Assembly (NCBI GenBank): GCA_012841485.1
Contig: DUUU01000060.1
Span: forward strand, 1-18,301
DNA length: 18,301 nt
Origin: Armatimonadota bacterium
GTDB taxonomy: Bacteria > Armatimonadota > JAAZEB01
Direction of reading: 5' to 3'
Part shown: one piece after another, positions 1 through 6,656 of the stretch
How positions within the stretch are numbered: the stretch's first letter is position 1
How the letters are laid out: each line of letters starts with the position of its first letter
Notes under the pieces: generated by a model
Told to the model about the DNA's origin: nothing
What the model saw: only the letters and a program-made list of their open reading frames with translations
The model's database searches: none
Translations under genes and position numbers: made by a program

Positions 1-94
1 CGGCGATGCCGGCCGGACCGCCGCCCGCTACGAAGACATCCACCTCGTGTCGCACCGGAATCCGGCGCGTGAAGACCAACTCGTCGTAGGACAT
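1..94 (-). CDS. FAD-dependent oxidoreductase, N-terminal fragment (runs off the window)
   Basis: Only the first 31 codons are inside the window. The ATG at 94 is preceded by GAGGAG at a 5-base spacing, which supports this start. The peptide begins MSYDELVFTRRIPVRHEVDV and continues into FVAGGGPAGIA, a Rossmann dinucleotide-binding motif (GxGxxG-like, GGGPAG, residues about 24-29) near the N-terminus. This is the layout of the FAD_oxidored group of FAD-dependent oxidoreductases common in Planctomycetota and Armatimonadota. The substrate cannot be told from this fragment. It lies 225 bp downstream of pyrF on the same strand, with a palindrome in between, so it is probably a separate transcription unit. 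No convincing promoter was seen in that spacer. Confidence 0.7.
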   Translation of the reverse strand, partial: MSYDELVFTRRIPVRHEVDVFVAGGGPAGIA

Positions 95-287
95 GCTTTC
101 TCCTCATGCGCAAGCGCCGATAGACCTGCCCGCGGACTCCAAGCCCTCGGTAGGGCAGTCGGATCCCCCGGGACTCGAAAGGGGGCCGGCGCGCTGAGTT
201 TCCCCTGAGAGGCGAACACTCCGCGCCAGGCAGTGTTGAGAGAGTAGTTCGCCCCAGGTTGCCGGCAGCCTCTCGCCATTTCGCGCC

Positions 288-303
288 CGGCCCGCGCGGG
301 CCG
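288..303 (-). terminator. GC palindrome 17 bp after pyrF, possible terminator
   Basis: A perfect 16-bp palindrome (CGGCCCGC/GCGGGCCG) lies just downstream of the pyrF stop on the minus strand. There is no following T run, so it would be a weak or atypical intrinsic terminator. The placement is the main argument. Confidence 0.35.
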
Positions 304-319
304 ACAGGCGAGGGCAGGA

Positions 320-1171
320 TCAACGCGCGGCGTTGATGGCGTCGCGCAGGGCTGCCGCCGCATTGCGCGCGGCACCCTCGAAATCGACGCCCTTCGAGGC
401 GTAGAGAATGCCGCGAGAAGAGTTGACGAGCAGGCCGGTGCCCGCAGAGTCCCGGCCATTGGTCACGGCCGCGTTCACATCGCCTCCCTGGGCGCCCACG
501 CCTGGCACAAGGAAGGGCATATCACCGACGATGGCGCGCACGGCACGGAGGTCATCGGGGTAGGTGGCGCCCATCACCAGTGCGAGGTTGCCATGCGAGT
601 TCCACTCTTCCGCCGCCAGGCGGGCCACCTCCTGGTAGAGGGGGCGTCCATCCGTGCAGACCGGGAGGTCTTGCAGGTCGCGCGCGCTCGGGTTCGAGGT
701 GCGGCAGAGGACGAAGACGCCCCGATCCTTCCATGCCAGGAACGGCTCCAGAGAGTCGCCCCCCAGATAGGGGTTGACCGTCACCGCGTCGGCCCCGAAG
801 TGCTCGAAGACCTCCAAGGCATACCGCTCGGCTGTGCTGCCGATGTCACCCCGCTTGGCATCCAGGATCACGGGCACCTCTGGGTGCCGGTTGTGGATAT
901 AGGTGATGGTGCGTTCGAGCGCGCGCAAGCCCTCCTCGCCGCAGGCAGCGTAGTGCGCGATCTGCGGCTTGAAAACTGCGGCCAGATCGGCTGTGGCGTC
1001 GACAATGCGACGGTTGAACGCATAGAGGGCATCCTCCGCGTTCGCATCGGCCGCCGGGTCGCCCGCGGCCAGGAGAGTCCGGCGGATGCGATCCAGATCG
1101 GGGTCCAACCCGACGCACACCATCGTGTTTGCCACGCTCCAGCGCAGACGAACGCTCTCCCAAAAGCTCAT
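320..1171 (-). CDS. pyrF: Orotidine 5'-phosphate decarboxylase (type 2)
   Basis: This 283-residue cytosolic enzyme converts OMP to UMP and CO2, the last step of de novo pyrimidine synthesis. The catalytic motif VILDAKRGDIGSTA is present (Asp104, Lys106, Asp109). Other conserved segments are VCVGLDPD near residue 20, AVFKPQIAHY near residue 66, TVNPYLGGDSLEPF in the middle and LVPGVGAQGGD toward the C-terminus. Length and motif context fit the longer subfamily-2 (mycobacterial-type) decarboxylases rather than the shorter E. coli type. Its ATG overlaps the tilS stop as ATGA, which suggests translational coupling. It is the last gene of the redoxin-tilS-pyrF run, and no other pyrimidine gene is nearby. 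Confidence 0.95.
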   Translation of the reverse strand: MSFWESVRLRWSVANTMVCVGLDPDLDRIRRTLLAAGDPAADANAEDALYAFNRRIVDATADLAAVFKPQIAHYAACGEEGLRALERTITYIHNRHPEVPVILDAKRGDIGSTAERYALEVFEHFGADAVTVNPYLGGDSLEPFLAWKDRGVFVLCRTSNPSARDLQDLPVCTDGRPLYQEVARLAAEEWNSHGNLALVMGATYPDDLRAVRAIVGDMPFLVPGVGAQGGDVNAAVTNGRDSAGTGLLVNSSRGILYASKGVDFEGAARNAAAALRDAINAAR

Positions 1172-2607
1172 CTTCTATTCTCCCCTAGTAACGGTTCCGA
1201 CCAGCGCAGGCAGAGCAGACGGCGCGTCTCTGGGGTGACCTTCGCGCGGTCGGCAAGTGCCAGGCCAGCCACCCACACGATACCCCGCGCATCGAGCACG
1301 ACCGGCGTGCGCGCGCGCGCCGCGGCTGGCACCTTCGCATCAGTGAAGAGGTCCTGCAGCGATTTGCGTCCTGTCATGCCCAGCGGGGTGAAACAGTCGC
1401 CTGGGAGGCGGGTGCGCGCTCGCAGGGGCGGCGCCACGGCCTCGGCATCCAGGAAGACCACGCGTGCTCGGGGCACGCGTGGCACGGCGAACTCGGGCGG
1501 TCTTGGCCCCACCTCGGCGATGAGGGCGCTCCCATCTGGGAGTGGTGCCTCGCCCGGAACGGGCAGTGAGACGCTCCAGCCGGGTGTTGTCTCCGTCACG
1601 CCGGGGGGCGTCAGGAGGATCTGGTCACCCTCCCGCCGCACGTGAACCGGTCCGGGCAGGTCGAACACCGCGCGCTCGCCCTCCAGCGTCTCCAGCAGGC
1701 GCTGCACCTCGCGGTAGCCGATCTTGGTAGGGTCTCCGGCGAGTCGGCGTAGGAGCGAGCGTGCAACCCGGCGTTGCAGAGCGAGTGGCAGCTCCCCCAG
1801 GGCCCGAACTGAGAGGGCGATCCCCTCTTCCGTCTCTTTCGCGCTCCTGGCGGTGGCTTCCGCCGTCAGATCCTCGAGAAGCTCCACCTCCGGACGGGCC
1901 AGCTCCGCGAGCCGGCGCAGGTTGGCCTTCACCTCCTCGCCAAAGTGACGAGAGAGATAGGGAAGGAGATCCAGGCGCACGCGGTTGCGCAGGAAGGCGC
2001 GGCTGCGATTGCTGGTATCCTCGCGGGGGGCCAGATCCATCGCCCGGCAGTAGGCCTCTACCTCCGTGCGCCAGGTATCGATCAGCGGCCGGACGACGGC
2101 CACTCCCTCAGCGAGCATCCGGCACGGAGGGATCCCGGCCAGGCCGTCGGTGCCAGAGCCGCGGATCAGGTTGAGCAGCACCGTCTCCACGGTGTCATCC
2201 GCCGTGTGCGCGGTGGTCACCTTGCTGGCGTTCACCGCGTTGGCCGTGCGCAGGAAGAAACGATAGCGCTCGCTGCGGGCCGCATGCTCCAGGCTGAGCC
2301 CGCTTTGGCGCTGTGACGCGCGCACATCGACCGCTTCAACGGTGCAGGGGACTCCCAGGCGTGCGGAGACGTCGGCGACGAAGCGCGCCTCAGCCGGCGC
2401 TGCCCGTCTCAGCCGGTGGTTGAGATGGGCGACGTGAAGCGCAACGCGCAGGGGGCCGCTCAGGGCGTGGAGTGCATAGAGGAGGGCGAGCGAATCTGCC
2501 CCGCCGGAGACGGCGACGACCACGCGCTCGCCAGGGGCCAGCAGGCCGCGCTGGCGGATGGTGCCGAGCACGGCCTGTTCAAACTGCTGTATGGGGTCAA
2601 CCTCCAC
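1168..2607 (-). CDS. tilS: tRNA(Ile)-lysidine synthase
   Basis: TilS uses ATP and lysine to convert C34 of the minor tRNA-Ile(CAU) to lysidine, so that it reads AUA. The 479-residue protein has the N-type ATP pyrophosphatase P-loop SGGADS at residues 34-39, then HVAHLNHRLR and TAHTADDTVETVLLNLIRGSGTDGL, segments typical of the family. The C-terminal part (PLRARTRLPGDCFTPLGM, then RKSLQDLFTDAKVP) matches the TilS substrate-binding C-terminal domain. Translation starts at a GTG at 2607 with GAGGAG 5-6 bases upstream. It is 48 bp downstream of the redoxin gene and its stop overlaps the pyrF start, so all three probably share one transcript. The pairing with pyrF has no obvious biochemical logic. 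Confidence 0.95.
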   Translation of the reverse strand: MEVDPIQQFEQAVLGTIRQRGLLAPGERVVVAVSGGADSLALLYALHALSGPLRVALHVAHLNHRLRRAAPAEARFVADVSARLGVPCTVEAVDVRASQRQSGLSLEHAARSERYRFFLRTANAVNASKVTTAHTADDTVETVLLNLIRGSGTDGLAGIPPCRMLAEGVAVVRPLIDTWRTEVEAYCRAMDLAPREDTSNRSRAFLRNRVRLDLLPYLSRHFGEEVKANLRRLAELARPEVELLEDLTAEATARSAKETEEGIALSVRALGELPLALQRRVARSLLRRLAGDPTKIGYREVQRLLETLEGERAVFDLPGPVHVRREGDQILLTPPGVTETTPGWSVSLPVPGEAPLPDGSALIAEVGPRPPEFAVPRVPRARVVFLDAEAVAPPLRARTRLPGDCFTPLGMTGRKSLQDLFTDAKVPAAARARTPVVLDARGIVWVAGLALADRAKVTPETRRLLCLRWSEPLLGENRR

Positions 2608-2655
2608 GAACTCTCCTCTGGTGATTTCGGCCTCACCCGGAGGCCGCTACGGCCC

Positions 2656-3135
2656 TCAGCCTCCTCCTTCAAGATCGTAGGAGGGGATTGAGATACCCTT
2701 CTCAATCGCGTCGAGCGCCGTGTCCACCGCCGGCGCGAACTCGTCGCGGTTGCCGATATACTTGCGCAGGACGATCCCAGTGGGGTCCACCAGGATCACC
2801 GACGGCACGCGCTTCAGCTGGTAGCTGGTGCGCACTTCGCCCTGCTCGTCAACCCCGGTGGGGAAGGTGAAGCCGGTCGCCTGTTGGAACTCGGCGGCCG
2901 TCTCGCACGTGTCGGTGCCAACCGCGACGCCGACCACGCGGGCCGCGGCGTTGGGGTGGGCGCGGAACACATCGGCCAACTTCGGGACGAGCGCCCGGCT
3001 GTTCGGGCACGTTGACTTCCAGAAAACGATGAAGGTGTGCTCACCGCCGCCGCGGGTGAACCGAACGACCCCGCCGTCCGTGGCCGGCAGGCAGAACTCC
3101 GGGGCATGGGCCCCGGCATCGATCGCTGCTGCCAT
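2656..3135 (-). CDS. Thioredoxin-fold redoxin (AhpC/TSA-TlpA-like) with CPNS active-site motif
   Basis: A 159-residue thioredoxin-fold protein without signal peptide or membrane segment, so probably cytosolic. It opens with GAHAPEFCLPATDG, typical of AhpC/TSA and TlpA-like redoxins. The active-site region is FWKSTCPNSRALVP: Cys43 is followed by Ser46 rather than a second Cys. KRVPSVILVDPTG later in the protein supplies the conserved cis-proline loop. Other cysteines are Cys15 and one in GTDTCETA, so a resolving Cys could lie elsewhere. I chose the ATG at 3135 (MAAAIDAG) because AGGAGGAGG lies just upstream. An ATG at 3141 is also possible. The ATG at 3204 is inside the -10 box of the promoter and cannot be used. 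First gene of the redoxin-tilS-pyrF unit; substrate unknown. Confidence 0.85.
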   Translation of the reverse strand: MAAAIDAGAHAPEFCLPATDGGVVRFTRGGGEHTFIVFWKSTCPNSRALVPKLADVFRAHPNAAARVVGVAVGTDTCETAAEFQQATGFTFPTGVDEQGEVRTSYQLKRVPSVILVDPTGIVLRKYIGNRDEFAPAVDTALDAIEKGISIPSYDLEGGG

Positions 3136-3202
3136 CCTCATCCTCCTCCTTTGCGCATCTGACGTGAACCTCAGGAGTGGTTTGCCGCGGGGATGCACTC
3201 CC

Positions 3203-3232
3203 ATTATAGGGCAAGGAGCGAGGATCTGTCAA
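3203..3232 (-). promoter_or_regulatory. Sigma-70-type promoter for redoxin-tilS-pyrF
   Basis: On the minus strand TTGACA (3232-3227) and TATAAT (3208-3203) are separated by 18 bp, so both hexamers match consensus. Transcription would begin near 3196, giving a leader of about 60 bases before the ATG at 3135. Confidence 0.85.
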
Positions 3233-3278
3233 AAAGGCGGTTGTGGCGCGAAACCGCGCCGCGGGCACGCGCTGGCGG

Positions 3279-3307
3279 CGATACCACGGATGAAGGTGAT
3301 GGACACG
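3279..3307. repeat. Degenerate CACGGATG-type dispersed repeat, copy 1
   Basis: This 29-bp stretch matches 17241-17269 at 26 of 29 positions in the same orientation. Two blocks are identical (cgataccacggatg and gatggacacg), with a variable 5-base middle. CACGGATG occurs twice here, 19 bp apart. It lies in the 316-bp non-coding spacer 3136-3451, 47 bp upstream of the -35 box of the redoxin promoter. The remainder of that spacer holds the promoter and the hairpin at 3358-3382; I see no gene in it. Confidence 0.6.
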
Positions 3308-3357
3308 GATGGAAAGAGCCGCCCACGCGCGATACACGAGGGGCCAGCGCACACCCG

Positions 3358-3382
3358 AGCGCGGAGCTGAAAGCCCCGCGCT
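3358..3382 (-). terminator. Hairpin after the hydrolase cassette, possible terminator
   Basis: AGCGCGG-A-GCT, loop GAA, AGC-C-CCGCGCT: a 10-bp stem with one A/C mismatch, about 70 bases beyond the stop of the metallohydrolase gene at 3452. No T run follows on the minus strand, so rho-independent termination is only suggested. Confidence 0.4.
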
Positions 3383-3451
3383 GAGAAGGTTCGCCGATGT
3401 GGGCACTGCCGGGGTTCGCTCCCGCCGCCCGAATCCGCGGCGCCATCGCGG

Positions 3452-4276
3452 TCACACCGGGATACGCATGCCGTCGTAGCCGACCTCGATGCCATGCGGC
3501 GCGAAGTACTCCTCCAGCTCGGTGTGGAGCCATCCCCCGTTGTGCGAGAAGTGGTTGGCGATAAAGCGGTGTTCACTCTTCAAAATCCCTTGCGCCAGCA
3601 TCTCGTCACGCAGGGCGACGACCCAGCGGCAGCCGAGGTGACCGTTGCGCGACTCGATCTTCCCCGAGGTGGAGTCCATCACCACGATATCGATCTCGTA
3701 ATCGCGCAGGATCTCCCAGGCAGGATCATCGAACCAGCCGGTGTCGTTGGCCTGGAGGAGCACGCGGTCTCCCACCTGAAGGAGGTAGAAGACACACATC
3801 TCCTTCCGGTCATGATTGGCGGGGATGGGCACGGCGCGCATGCCGTCGCCCAGGTCGATGGGTCGGCCAGGGCGCACCTCTTCAAACTGCAGGCGGTAGC
3901 GGGGAAAGTCGTCTCCGATGGCCGCTTCCAGGGTCTCGCGCACGCGGGCGTTGCCATGCACGGTCAGGATGTTCTCCTCGTCCACCACAGAGAAGCCCGG
4001 CCGGCGGTAACACAGCTCGCTGGGCAACCAGTGATCCTGGTGCGAATGAGTGATGAGGAGGTGCTTCAGCCGATCAAAAGGGAGGCCAAAGCGCTGCATC
4101 TGGGTGCAGATATCTGGTCCGAAGTCGATATGCACCGTATCACCGAGGTGATAGGTGGTGCGGGTGCGAATCTCCTTGCCCCCGCGGGCAAACGCCTCCT
4201 GGCAGCAGCGGCAGTTGCAGAAGAGCGCCGGCCATGCTTCCGCGGCGGCACTCCCACAGATGATGAATTCGGTCAT
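3452..4276 (-). CDS. PhnP-like metallo-beta-lactamase-fold hydrolase
   Basis: A 274-residue cytosolic metallohydrolase. The di-metal motif is HSHQDHW (His77, His79, Asp81, His82). Further likely ligands are His in PANHDRK, Asp in VVMDSTSG and His in IANHFSHNGG. Near the N-terminus is FCNCRCC with Cys20, Cys22 and Cys25 spaced C-x-C-x2-C, the arrangement of the structural zinc site in PhnP, the cyclic ribose phosphodiesterase of the C-P lyase pathway. Similar sequences also occur among lipoate/octanoyl-associated and coenzyme PQQ (PqqB-like) relatives, so the substrate is open; a phosphodiester is my first guess. The ATG at 4276 overlaps the stop of the sulfatase-like gene by ATGA, implying coupling. 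Translation could in principle begin further upstream at 4390, but that would overlap the neighbour by over 110 bp. Confidence 0.85.
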   Translation of the reverse strand: MTEFIICGSAAAEAWPALFCNCRCCQEAFARGGKEIRTRTTYHLGDTVHIDFGPDICTQMQRFGLPFDRLKHLLITHSHQDHWLPSELCYRRPGFSVVDEENILTVHGNARVRETLEAAIGDDFPRYRLQFEEVRPGRPIDLGDGMRAVPIPANHDRKEMCVFYLLQVGDRVLLQANDTGWFDDPAWEILRDYEIDIVVMDSTSGKIESRNGHLGCRWVVALRDEMLAQGILKSEHRFIANHFSHNGGWLHTELEEYFAPHGIEVGYDGMRIPV

Positions 4277-5601
4277 AGTCTCTGGTCCTCCGGGACGGCG
4301 GTGGCCACCTTCCCCACGGAGCGAAGGGTGATGCCCTGTGTTTCGATGGGATCGGGCAATCCGGTCTCGCGCTTGCGCCGCTCGATCCACTCATCGAGCG
4401 CGTTTGAGAGCTCTGCCACGATCTCCGGGCGCTCCTGGGCGAGGTTGTACTGCTCGCCAGGATCGGTGGGGAGGTGGTACAGCTCGAGCGGGGGCCGGTT
4501 GTGGATATCTGGCTCGCACGCGCGGATCAGCTTCCATTCGCGGGTGCGCACGCCGCGCTTGCGCATCCAGGTGTTCTCGGTGACGAAGATGCTTTCTGTG
4601 CTCCCCTGGCCGGGCGCGACTTCGTCTCGCACGAGCGGCAACAGGTTCTTCCCTAGCATGCCCTCCTTCGCGGCTGCCTCCTCCAGGCCGGCGAGGGCCA
4701 GCAGCGTCGGTGCCACATCCATCAGGGTCACCATGCCATCCACGTATTTGCCGCGCGGCAGACGGCCCGGGCAGCGCAGGATGAGGGGCACGCGCAGATT
4801 CGTGTCGTAGAGGCCGTGGTGGTCGAACCACATCTCGTGCTCGTCCATCTCCTCGCCATGGTCGGCGGTGATCACGACCACCGTCTCATCCAGCACGCCG
4901 AGCGCCGCGAGCTGCGTGAAAACGTGCTGCAGGCAGGCATCGGCGTAGGCGATCGCGGCATCATATTGCCGCTTGGGAAACTCGATGTCGGTGACGCCGC
5001 CCATCCACTGCATGAAGTAGTAGCGGAACGGCTCGAAGGCAAAGACGGCGTCCATGCTGTGGTTCTCGGGGTCGCGCTCGTTGCCGTAGTAGAAGACGCG
5101 GTCGAAGGGCGCGGGCGGCAGGTAGGGCGTGTGCGGATCCCAGTAGTGGAGGAAGGCGAACCACGGCTTCGGCTGGCGGGCGCACTCGTCGAGGATGCGT
5201 TGCGCGGTCTGGTTCACTGCCTCGCCCTTGCGCCAGGCGCCGGTGGGGTCCTGGTCCCACCGGTATCCCTCGTAGAGGTCAAACCCGCGCGAGAACCAGC
5301 GCCCCAGGTTATCCGCGGCCGCGGTGAAGTAGCCGTTCTCCTGGAGAATCTCGGTGAGCAGGCGCACCTTGGGGTCGAGTTCCACCTTGCCGCCCTGGCA
5401 GGCGATCTGGTGGGCCATCACGTCTTTCCCGGAGAAGAGCGTGGTGTAGCCTGGGTGCGTGGGGATGTGCGGGCTGAAGCACTGGAAGACGACGCCTTCG
5501 CGTGCCAATCGGTCGATATGCGGGCTGGTGGGCAGAGGGTAGCCGTAGCAGCCCAGATGGTCCGCGCGAAGCGTATCGATCGCGATCACGAGGATGTTCA
5601 T
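4273..5601 (-). CDS. Sulfatase/alkaline-phosphatase-superfamily hydrolase with Thr nucleophile
   Basis: A 442-residue protein with the sulfatase fold: NILVIAIDTLRADHLGCYGY at the N-terminus (metal ligand Asp9), TADHGEEMDEHEMWFDHHG in the middle (Asp-His metal ligands) and LELYHLPTDPGEQYNL near the C-terminus. The position that carries Cys or Ser in true sulfatases (C/S-x-P-S-R) is IPTHPGYTTLFSG, so Thr48 takes the nucleophile place and the -PSR recognition for formylglycine formation is absent. The spacing of Thr48 to Gly58 matches C to the terminal TG of the family signature. By analogy with other Thr-type members (alkaline-phosphatase-superfamily phosphodiesterases) it may cleave phosphate esters or diesters rather than sulfates. 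No signal peptide is seen. The ATG at 5601 has GGAG 5 bases upstream; the ATG at 5616 has no good ribosome site. Middle gene of the three-gene cassette. Confidence 0.85.
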   Translation of the reverse strand: MNILVIAIDTLRADHLGCYGYPLPTSPHIDRLAREGVVFQCFSPHIPTHPGYTTLFSGKDVMAHQIACQGGKVELDPKVRLLTEILQENGYFTAAADNLGRWFSRGFDLYEGYRWDQDPTGAWRKGEAVNQTAQRILDECARQPKPWFAFLHYWDPHTPYLPPAPFDRVFYYGNERDPENHSMDAVFAFEPFRYYFMQWMGGVTDIEFPKRQYDAAIAYADACLQHVFTQLAALGVLDETVVVITADHGEEMDEHEMWFDHHGLYDTNLRVPLILRCPGRLPRGKYVDGMVTLMDVAPTLLALAGLEEAAAKEGMLGKNLLPLVRDEVAPGQGSTESIFVTENTWMRKRGVRTREWKLIRACEPDIHNRPPLELYHLPTDPGEQYNLAQERPEIVAELSNALDEWIERRKRETGLPDPIETQGITLRSVGKVATAVPEDQRL

Positions 5602-5617
5602 GCAGTCTCCGTTCATC

Positions 5618-6430
5618 CTACGCGGCGATCAGGCCACGGATAAAGCGGATATCGATCCGGGCCAGATCCACGACGGTCTCCACGGGGTATCCGGAATACT
5701 CACTGTGGAAGCTAATCGGCCCGTCGAAGCCGATCTCACCCAAGAGGCGCAGCAGAGTGGTCCAATCCACGAAGCCGCGCCCGAGGGGGACCACCTTCGT
5801 TTGCCACCCGGGCTTTCCATCGCGCACGACGCGCTCGCGCACGAGGTCCTTGAAGGCGAGGATAGAGAGGTAGTCTCCGAGAATGGAGAGGGCCATTGGC
5901 AACGGCTCGCCCACCACAGAGAGATGCCCCGGATCGGCGAAGACCCCGACGTGCCGCGGGTCGAAGCCGCGAACGAGGTTCATCACGGAAGATGCGTTGA
6001 GGCCCATGGTGCTGCCGGAGTGAGTGTGCACGCAGGCTTTCGGGCCATACTTCTCGGCTAGCCGGGCAAAGCCCTCTAGCCCCTTGCGTACCCGGTCCAC
6101 CGTGGCCCAGTAGCCGTCGGGGCCCATATACCAGTATCCGAGCTTCACGAGGCGGACGCCGGCCTCGGCGCAGGCGGCCCATAGCGGCTCCGCGTAGGCG
6201 GCAGTGGGATCGGTGAAATCGCCTGGCGTGGTGACGAGCGGGATATCCAGTCCCTCGGCGCGGAACTGTTTCATGGCGGCCGGCAGCGCCGTAGGCGCGT
6301 TCTCCGGGTTCACCGGGTAGCCGGGCCGCACGCACAGATCGGCGCCTTCGGCCTCGGCGAAGCGAATGTCGGCAATGAGCCCGGGGATGTCTCTGCCCTC
6401 CAGATGCTTGGTGAAGATGATGAACTTCAT
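5618..6430 (-). CDS. Sugar phosphate isomerase/epimerase-like TIM-barrel protein
   Basis: A 270-residue protein of the AP-endonuclease-2/xylose-isomerase-like TIM-barrel family. Visible family features are KACVHTHSGSTMG, HVGVFADPGHLSV (Asp-Pro-Gly-His) and ISFHSEYSG (Glu) near the C-terminus, which supply His, Asp and Glu side chains for a divalent metal. AFKDLVRERVV is also typical. Members isomerise or epimerise sugars and inositol derivatives; the substrate cannot be named here. The ATG at 6430 follows GGGAGG at 8 bases. It ends 16 bp before the start of the sulfatase-like gene and is probably the first gene of that cassette. I found no clear promoter on this strand in the 226-bp divergent spacer shared with lpd. 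Confidence 0.85.
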   Translation of the reverse strand: MKFIIFTKHLEGRDIPGLIADIRFAEAEGADLCVRPGYPVNPENAPTALPAAMKQFRAEGLDIPLVTTPGDFTDPTAAYAEPLWAACAEAGVRLVKLGYWYMGPDGYWATVDRVRKGLEGFARLAEKYGPKACVHTHSGSTMGLNASSVMNLVRGFDPRHVGVFADPGHLSVVGEPLPMALSILGDYLSILAFKDLVRERVVRDGKPGWQTKVVPLGRGFVDWTTLLRLLGEIGFDGPISFHSEYSGYPVETVVDLARIDIRFIRGLIAA

Positions 6431-6554
6431 CTTGGTATCCTCCCACCCGGCAGCCGCAAGCCCAACAAGCGCGACCGCCTGTGGTCAGATTCGTGACGGG
6501 AGTGCCGGTTCTCCTGCCTCACCAGCGGGCTCACGCAGGCCGCGCGACGCGACG

Positions 6555-6583
6555 TTGCCGTGCCTCTCCGTTTCTGTTATAAT
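6555..6583 (+). promoter_or_regulatory. Sigma-70-type promoter for lpd
   Basis: TTGCCG (6555-6560), a 17-bp spacer and a perfect TATAAT (6578-6583). Transcription would begin near 6590, leaving a leader of about 67 bases before the ATG at 6657. Confidence 0.8.
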
Positions 6584-6656
6584 TCCGGAGAATGAGGAAT
6601 AGCGCCAGAAGTACAGGCGTGCAGGGTTTCCCCGCGATTGGGGGTTGAGGAACGCT

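Noticed and set aside
3136..3204. Upstream start at 3204 for the redoxin (182 residues)
   Set aside because: The ATG overlaps the -10 box of the promoter at 3203-3208, and the extra N-terminal residues are Arg-rich and unlike the family; the AGGAGG site points to 3135-3141.
3494..4810. Long plus-strand open frame of 438 codons opposite the metallohydrolase and sulfatase-like genes
   Set aside because: Antisense shadow of two genes with clear metal-site motifs; it has no recognisable domain.
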